Positions 34,314 through 40,022 of a stretch of 40,022 nt of DNA are shown here, piece by piece. Positions within the stretch are counted from its first letter, which is position 1; every line of letters begins with the position of its first letter. The DNA is taken from assembly GCA_009869945.1 (NCBI GenBank), contig WIXG01000547.1, positions 1 through 40,022 on the forward strand. Reading direction: 5' to 3'. The notes under the pieces were generated by a model. The model made no database searches. It had not been told where the DNA came from and saw only the letters and a program-made list of their open reading frames with translations. The position numbers and the translations under genes are program-made. The DNA comes from Mesaphorura yosii (Eukaryota > Arthropoda > Collembola > Poduromorpha > Tullbergiidae).

Positions 34314-36222
34314 TTAAACACGAAGCCAGTACATGCCGGATCTGATCCTGTTGTAGTCTGGCAATTGTTCGACTGGACCAATTGAAGCTACGGCAGGGCA
34401 GCGGTCGTAAATGTAGTACGTGCACACCTCGCGAATTGTGGCAGCATCAACGCTCTGAAAAGAAAATCGCCATATTAATAATGCCTATAACTTTTAAGTT
34501 AAGGGAAACGAAATACAGGCTTGTTAGAATCTTACATCAATGCGCTGTTCTAGTTCATAAATAGGAACGCGACGGTCGTAGCACAAGAGTTGGCGTCCAA
34601 TGTCTTCACAAACTGCTGTTGTGCCATCCAACTGAAGCAGCATGTTGGTTTTCAGCAAATTCTTAGCCCTCTCGACTTCTGATTCGGTGACATTGGTGCA
34701 AAGACGCATCCATTCGTGTTGAAGATTGAACACAAAGTCCTGAAATGTCACGCTTGAACGCTGCAGTTTTTGCATGTCTCTCCTAATTCAAAATCTGAAC
34801 AGCTCAACTTACATCAATCATGAGTGGATCACAAATGAAGTAGATTCCCCACAGACCAGTTTCTTTGTAGCAGGTATTAAATGCTTGGAAACCATGTGCC
34901 AAACCCAAACGATTGCAGGCGTCGGCCAGTCGTGACCCGGTTGACCCACCGCCAACTTGAGACCGATCCCATGATCCAATCATGGTGTTGGCAACCATTA
35001 ATGGGATGTTATCGGCGTCCTTCCAGCCACAACCTTCCACGGCAATGGCAATATGTGCCAACGGCAATGAATCATCACGGTATCGTAGCTCAGAGCCGGT
35101 GAAGCGACAATGTTGTGGGAGGTCTGGTATTTCCGTCTTATCGTACTGAACCTTTACATTTCCAAAATGTTGCTGCGTCAGTTTAATGAGTTCTTCGTGA
35201 GGGACACCGCCAGATCCAGCAACGACTATACGTGGGCCTTTGTAATTTCCTTCGATGTATTCGACTAACTCATTTCTTCCAATCTTCTTGATGTTTTCAG
35301 TCGGCCCAAGAATAGTGCGGCCAAGCGGAGTTCCCTAGGAGAATAGATTACGAGTTAACGGTTAACGTTAGGTTAATGGATATGGAAAGAATGTTATTAC
35401 AAACGTAAAAGAATTAATACGTACTTGAAACGCAGTTGCATGCAAATGATCGAATACAACTTCTTGAAGGTTAGTTTCAACTTCTTGCATTTCCCTCAGG
35501 ATGACCCCACGCTCCCGTTCAATCTGCTTTTCTTCAAACCTGCAGCCAGAGTAAATTTAATTGATAGCTCTCCCAGGCAGGTCAAGTTTTAAGAACTTAC
35601 TTCGAGTTTTGGAGAATATCGGACAGAATTTCCAATGCCTTTCCGATGTCTTTGGACAAACACTTCGCGTAAAACACGGTTTGCTCTCTCGATGTATAAG
35701 CGTTCAAATGTGCTCCCATGTTTTCAATTTCGATTTCAAGGTCTGACTGGGATCTTTTGTTTGTACCCTACGCGAGAGGATGAGTTATAAGCGAGTTCAG
35801 ATATAATTTTATCATGAAACGGACCAACTAAGTTTGATTTGGTTCACGATCACTTACTTTAAATGCCATGTGCTCCAAGAAATGAGCAACACCATTATTC
35901 GCATCAGTTTCGTATCGTGATCCAGCATCAATCCAGAGACCCACGGTTGCAGTTTGAGTCCCAGTGTCTTCAGTAGCAACTCGAATACCATTCTCAATTG
36001 TTGACACTCGTGTTGGTGGTAAATTCTGCAAGGCCTTGTTCAGACTTAATTGGGCTCCGGCGGAGGCATATCCCTATTTTAAGAGATTTCGTGTAATTGC
36101 GACCAAAGGACACAGTGCAGTGCAATGTGCACTTCAAGGAAACTTACCTTCGCCAGTAATTTATTCGGTGTTCTTTTTGATAGATTGAACAACAGTTTCC
36201 CCACACGAAGTGAAGACGACAT
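34314..36222 (-). CDS. PMPCB: Mitochondrial processing peptidase beta subunit
   Basis: Seven coding exons: 36148-36222, 35858-36073, 35601-35767, 35425-35539, 34813-35334, 34536-34739, 34314-34454; 479 aa, the normal family length. Exon 1 (25 aa) is basic and free of acidic residues, as expected of a mitochondrial import presequence ([17 protein letters not shown]). The M16 metalloprotease zinc site HFLEH is at 89-93, with the distal glutamate in VILREMQE (about Glu169), so this is the catalytic beta subunit and not alpha or an inactive core protein. Other signatures are [32 protein letters not shown] and [15 protein letters not shown], and the C-terminus [13 protein letters not shown]. With the alpha subunit it removes presequences from imported matrix proteins. 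Introns are 61-90 nt. No defects seen. Confidence 0.97.
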
Positions 36223-36775
36223 TTTTAACACGTAACTTCAAAGCACTAAAATTAAGATTTAAACTCCTAAGCCGAGTGCACTGAAGATTGGAATCACTGG
36301 AACCAAACTACGGCTAAGGTCGAACTGAATTGCAATTTTTGCAAGTAACACCGTAGAACACGGGAGCTCGAAATATTGAAATCATGTGCAAAAATTCAAC
36401 TTAAACCACTTTTCTGGTTCTACTCGCTACATGGCGCAGATCATCAATACAAGCTCGTGAGAACAACGCGAAGATATTCGCGCTCATCACTGAGCGGCAG
36501 ATGCGATGGGATAACTCAAGTTTGAGATGTAGAGATTTTATTTTTCATCATGTAGTAAATGGCGTAGCATTACGCATGAACTGATAAATAATTTCCATGC
36601 TAAATGGTGAATTTAAAACCAGCAGTTGATCAAGTACGGACGCCTGATGAAGTAGACGTGTACGGTAGAGATTCCAGGCGTCTGCGTCGCATCCAATATG
36701 CATTCAGCTGCGTCGCTTCCGATAATTGACTATAATGTAAGTGACAGTGACAAAGGTTGCGAAATTACTTGCAGA
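36223..36775. other. Spacer between PMPCB and the upstream secreted-protein gene
   Basis: Holds the PMPCB promoter and leader (nearest 36223, not resolved) and the 3' UTR of the secreted-protein gene, whose poly(A) signal is at 36537-36542. Nothing else recognised. Confidence 0.4.
36537..36542 (-). terminator. Poly(A) signal of the secreted-protein gene
   Basis: AATAAA on the minus strand (AAAAATAAAATC), about 235 nt after the TAA stop at 36776-36778. Confidence 0.5.
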
Positions 36776-37932
36776 TTACAAACAGCTGTATAGCGTTCCT
36801 TGTTGCTCAGTTGTTACCTTTATTGCGCTCCTGCCTGGATGCTCAAACCTCGGTGATGATGCCAGTCCATTTCCAGCGAATCCGAAACCATGCAACTCAT
36901 TATCTGAATTGTACAGGAGAAATGCGGGGCGGATTTCTTCACAATTATTTTCTTGGAACTCTTCAGACTTGTAAAAGTTGTGGTAACCTGCAAGGTAATG
37001 CCATCTCAACATAATTTCATTTTCCTAGTACAGTGCAGGCCTGACATTCGGGTCAGTTGGATCGTGAATCTCACCCATTCCGTAGAAGCATTGATTCTTG
37101 GTCCATCCGTCCCTGATAGCATCAGATCTGTTCAATGGGACTCGAATGAGATCCGAAGAATTGCCCGGCGGCAGGGTGGGTCCGTTCTGGAAATACAATG
37201 AGTCTCCAGTTCCCTTTGAATTTAGATCCGATTCTGTTCTTCCGGTCGTGCAGATTGTATCTGTACATTTGAAACACAGTAGCACAGTTAATTGAATTGT
37301 TCATTTCATAGCATTACGCAATCTCAATTATTTGAATGTACCCGGATTGACAAAATACGCTGTAAGAGTGAAGAGATCTTTCCCCTTGATGTTTGTGGTT
37401 TGAAACATACTCACTTTGTCGTACTTGTACTTGTTTTTCGATGACAAAACTTCGCTCTTCACCAGATTCATCTGAATTCCAGAAATAATTCCATTTACGT
37501 CGTACAGAAGAGTAATTCCAGGATCTTCGCCGAGCATGTATCGGAAACCATTGAAGTCGTTTTCATTTCTGCAGCTTGTGCTGAGTTTTTCCCAGCCACC
37601 GTCGACGGCCTCCTGGGTCGTCAGTGGCATATGCACGAATGTCCTGGACGAAAATGGGTTAACGCCAAATGTCACTGAAACAAAATCATTTATCACTAAT
37701 CGCATCACAGTTGGTTAATAGGGTTAAGTGTGACTTACCTTTCAAGTCATCCCATTTCAATGCGAAAGAATCTGCACAAAAAACAAAAACAGGGCACAGA
37801 TTTACGTTAAGGAGCATTAGTATCTGCAGCAAATTGGTCACCACTTCGAAGCGGATAACGCGTATTCTTACCTGAGACAAAGCCAAGAAAGGCGATGATG
37901 CCAAACAGGAGAAGAGTACGAAGTTCCATCAT
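36776..37932 (-). CDS. Secreted protein of unknown function
   Basis: Five coding exons: 37872-37932, 37739-37771, 37342-37674, 37075-37260, 36776-36987; 274 aa. All joins are GT..AG and keep frame. The first 20 or so residues (MMELRTLLLFGIIAFLGFVS) are a clear signal peptide, and no later membrane segment is seen. The mature protein has five cysteines (Cys66 and others in NPDTIC, NQCFYGMG, NNCEEI and the C-terminal YSCL) and two N-glycosylation-type sites (NSS, NRS). The exon 4 donor was chosen at GGAATGG|GTGAGA because it alone restores the frame and gives CFYGMGYHNFY. Features such as LTAYFVNPDTIC and EKLSTSC remind me of an unnamed invertebrate secreted family, but I cannot name a domain. 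It probably acts outside the cell; no enzymatic motif is recognised. It follows PMPCB in strand, with no sign of functional linkage. Confidence 0.75.
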
Positions 37933-38452
37933 GAAACTGCTATTTCTATTAAGACACTGAACGACTGCGACTGGAACTGTTTCAGCTGGACGATACGCAG
38001 ATTGAGATGAATAATCCCCAAATACGAATTGTGAAATTGCGAAAAACGAGTTACGACTGTCCTTTCAGCAGACGCAATGACAAATGCTGAATGACTCTAC
38101 TGAAATGGGATTAGTAAGATGCAAGGAAATGTATAGAAAATTAAAGCGCTTGGGTCTGCGACGTGACTAATCTACGACGTGACTTCGACCTGCCCTGTTG
38201 ACTTTACTGTTTCATTCGTGCATCTTTCCTCTCGCTCACGAGGACATTTTTGAGTCAATACATTTTATTGTCCACGTTGATATTTAAATGCACCTTGTAC
38301 CGTGACTCTGATGAGACAGGAGATGAGGGGTGCATTTAGTCATTCGTATTTCAAAGCAGGATATGCAATACAATGAAAGAAGCACATCATGCGGCTTCGT
38401 GCGACACGAAGTATGCTGCATGAAGTTGAGAATTAGCTCAGCTTCATAAGCA
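37933..38452. other. Spacer upstream of the secreted-protein gene
   Basis: Contains the promoter side of the secreted-protein gene and the 3' flank of the small membrane-protein candidate. No additional gene or clear TATA/initiator pair assigned. Confidence 0.35.
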
Positions 38453-38861
38453 TTAAATGGTCATGGCATCGTATTTGTACCTTTCCGACCAGAGCATGGA
38501 GCCCCCATCCACGTCAGCCAATCTTATTACAAGATATGAGTCTATCCAAGCAACGATAACCAATGCTGCCGCTAGTGCTAAAGAACATGTGATTGAGCAA
38601 AGTGAGATAATTCTAAGGAAAAATTGCAGAAAGTTGAAAGGTACTGATAAATTCAAGGCAATATCAATCACTAAAGATCTCACCAAAAATAACAGCAGGA
38701 ATACTCGCAAACTCCAAAACCACGGCGAACCTTAAGGCCACTAAGAGGTCAGGCGATCCGAAATTGACTCACCCAAATGCGAGCAGCAAAGGGAGAAAGC
38801 AAGAGGACAAGCAGCAACCGCAGCCGGTGGATGTCACCGACACCGCCGACTGACTACTCAT
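38453..38861 (-). CDS. Possible small multi-pass membrane protein, unrecognised
   Basis: Three proposed coding exons: 38773-38861, 38684-38730, 38453-38643; 108 aa. After a Ser/Thr/Cys-rich start (MSSQSAVSVTSTGCGCC) come hydrophobic stretches at about 22-45 (FLPLLLAFGFAVVLEF...), 46-58 and 62-80 (CSLALAAALVIVAWI), then a polar tail ending KYDAMTI. Splice sites are convincing in sequence (GG|GTGAGT, TTG|GTGAGA; acceptors TTAAG and TATCAG), and the frame is kept across both, but the introns are only 42 and 40 nt. Two earlier ATGs in the same leader open immediately terminated frames. No family recognised; it could be part of a larger gene or not coding. Confidence 0.4.
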
Positions 38862-38985
38862 CGGGCATCAGAACATCCGAAGTTTGTCAATATTTCAATC
38901 AAGGGCAATAATGTTAGGGATATAAGAACCCCACAAGGGGAAATGCTGACACATTTTTTGTCGTAATATCTACCCGGAACAAATG

Positions 38986-39020
38986 CGACCATTATATCAT
39001 ATCATCGACCATTATATCAT
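38986..39020. repeat. 15-bp direct repeat
   Basis: CGACCATTATATCAT occurs at 38986-39000 and 39006-39020, separated by five bases (ATCAT... T). Consistent with local duplication. Confidence 0.8.
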
Positions 39021-39617
39021 CGATCTGCCAAAATCGTTTTCATTTGGGATGTGGATACGCTAATGCTTTACGAGCGAAGTAATAATTAGAATTGAACATG
39101 AAATCTGGACTGAATACTTACGCAAAGGAATGCATGGAATCATGCGATGCAATGGACCTGGAATTGTCCAAGCAAACGAAATTCGTCGGACATATCTCAA
39201 CAATCAAAAGCCCTACACTTTTAATCATATCTTACTCGTGCTGAGTGATGGGTTGAAGGCTAAATTCATTACACATTACGTCTGCTATCTGAATATTATT
39301 GTAATCCCACTTAAAGCCAAAGCTATCCTGTTTCCTCAGCACTGAATAACATTTTGGCCTTTACGCTTCCAGAACGCCTTTTCTTCCTATCAGCCAAGGA
39401 ATGTCGAGGCTCTTGAACGTCCTGAGCTTCACTGGGTTTGTTGCGACCACATCTCATCCACAAGTAGTGCGACACCTTCGATCTCGATGTGATGCCTGTT
39501 CGAAGAATCTCCTCGTGTTCATGTTCCGGTGAAATTGCGAGAAGGAACCGCTGGAATCGGATCAGAATTAAGATTACGGCTTAACACCCCCGCGCAATGG
39601 AAATGAAAGCATGCCTT

Positions 39618-39665
39618 ATGCCACCCGTGTATTATGCTACCCACGCGTCATGCTACCCGGACTTG
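39618..39665. repeat. 16-bp-period tandem repeat, three diverged units
   Basis: ATGCCACCC at 39618, ATGCTACCC at 39634 and ATGCTACCC at 39650 recur at exactly 16-bp spacing; the other seven bases of each unit have diverged. Confidence 0.7.
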
Positions 39666-39843
39666 GGCCACCGTAAGGTAATAGACTAAGTCTACTGTCG
39701 CCATGTTAAATGCCAATGTCGACTCCCAATGTTAAAGCCCTATGAGGACTCTCGGGATATTAAAGTTAATGGTAGTTGCACAAAGTTAACCGGAATTTTG
39801 CTCTTCGGAAAATTTGGCGTAAGGGGTTTTATCTGGTGGATCC

Positions 39844-40022
39844 TCAGTGATGAAATCGTTGGCTATGCCGCTGAAGGTTGAAAAGCCTGGTAAAAGTCTT
39901 CCCACATTGCGGGCAGCGGAGGTCCCGGAGTCGCTTGAAGTGGTGACTTCTAGCGGTGGGAGAGTTGAACACCAGGTCGTAGTGGTGACATTGGTACATT
40001 GAAGACGGGGGTGAACTTGGTT
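39844..40022 (-). CDS. C2H2 zinc-finger protein, C-terminal exon (truncated by window edge)
   Basis: The minus-strand frame is open from the window edge (first full codon at 40020) to a TGA stop at 39844-39846; 58 residues are visible. It contains one clean finger, CPQCGKTFTRLFNLQRHSQRFH (C-x2-C, 12 residues, H-x4-H; quoted in two parts: CPQCGKTFTR then LFNLQRHSQRFH), ending two residues before the stop. Ahead of it, YQCHHYDLVFNS...HHFKRL looks like a decayed finger: the second cysteine is tyrosine (TAC, one base from TGC) and no second zinc histidine is placed correctly. A terminal finger pair is typical of BTB-zinc-finger regulators such as lola or tramtrack relatives, but the N-terminus is outside the window, so the family is open. 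Confidence 0.7.
   Translation of the reverse strand, partial: PSSPPSSMYQCHHYDLVFNSPTARSHHFKRLRDLRCPQCGKTFTRLFNLQRHSQRFHH

Larger units (their letters stand above)
38862..39843. other. Spacer with short repeats and an unexplained minus-strand open frame
   Basis: No recognised gene. It contains a 15-bp direct repeat (CGACCATTATATCAT at 38986-39000 and 39006-39020), a 16-bp-period repeat at 39618-39665, and a 75-codon minus-strand open frame at 39323-39550 that begins right after an acceptor-like CCAG and is rich in charged residues (ADRKKRRSG). A plus-strand frame at 39130-39345 has no family resemblance. Confidence 0.35.

Noticed and set aside
1..40022. tRNA, rRNA or CRISPR-like array
   Set aside because: No tRNA A/B-box pair with a foldable cloverleaf, no rRNA-like sequence and no regularly spaced identical repeats were seen.

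Overview
The window looks like nuclear DNA of an arthropod, most likely a small-genome crustacean of the water-flea type. The reasons are: spliced genes whose introns are mostly 56-103 nt with GT..AG ends, a BTB-zinc-finger transcription factor of the arthropod TTK/chinmo class, and small hAT-like non-autonomous transposons. The lineage is an inference; no species-specific marker was found.

Layout. Bases 1-270 are the end of a transposon-like element. Bases 271-10016 have no supportable gene and are full of short, imperfectly repeated words (CGCATT-, TGCGTT- and CTTGG-type). A TATA box plus initiator at 10017-10054 begins a long ATG-depleted block (10051-11126) ending in a good splice donor. 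I read this as the non-coding first exon of the plus-strand BTB-zinc-finger gene. Its coding exons start about 9 kb downstream (20168-23312, ten coding exons, 581 aa). BTB and zinc-finger sequence point to chinmo. An apparently long 3' UTR follows (to about 27080) and carries an 8mer and two 7mer let-7 seed matches.

From 28276 to 38861 the minus strand is a compact run of genes: TMEM214 (13 coding exons), beta-ureidopropionase UPB1 (6), mitochondrial processing peptidase beta PMPCB (7), an unrecognised secreted protein (5) and a possible small membrane protein (3). Spacers are a few hundred bases and hold poly(A) signals. A 485-bp hAT MITE with 17-bp perfect inverted ends and an 8-bp target duplication sits between UPB1 and TMEM214. 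At the right edge the minus strand carries the C-terminal exon of another C2H2 zinc-finger protein, cut by the window end.

The genes do not form a pathway. The contrast is between one developmental regulator with a large non-coding territory (about 20 kb upstream, nearly 4 kb downstream) and a tight block of housekeeping genes. All exon joins were worked out by eye from reading frame, splice signals and family similarity, without transcript data.
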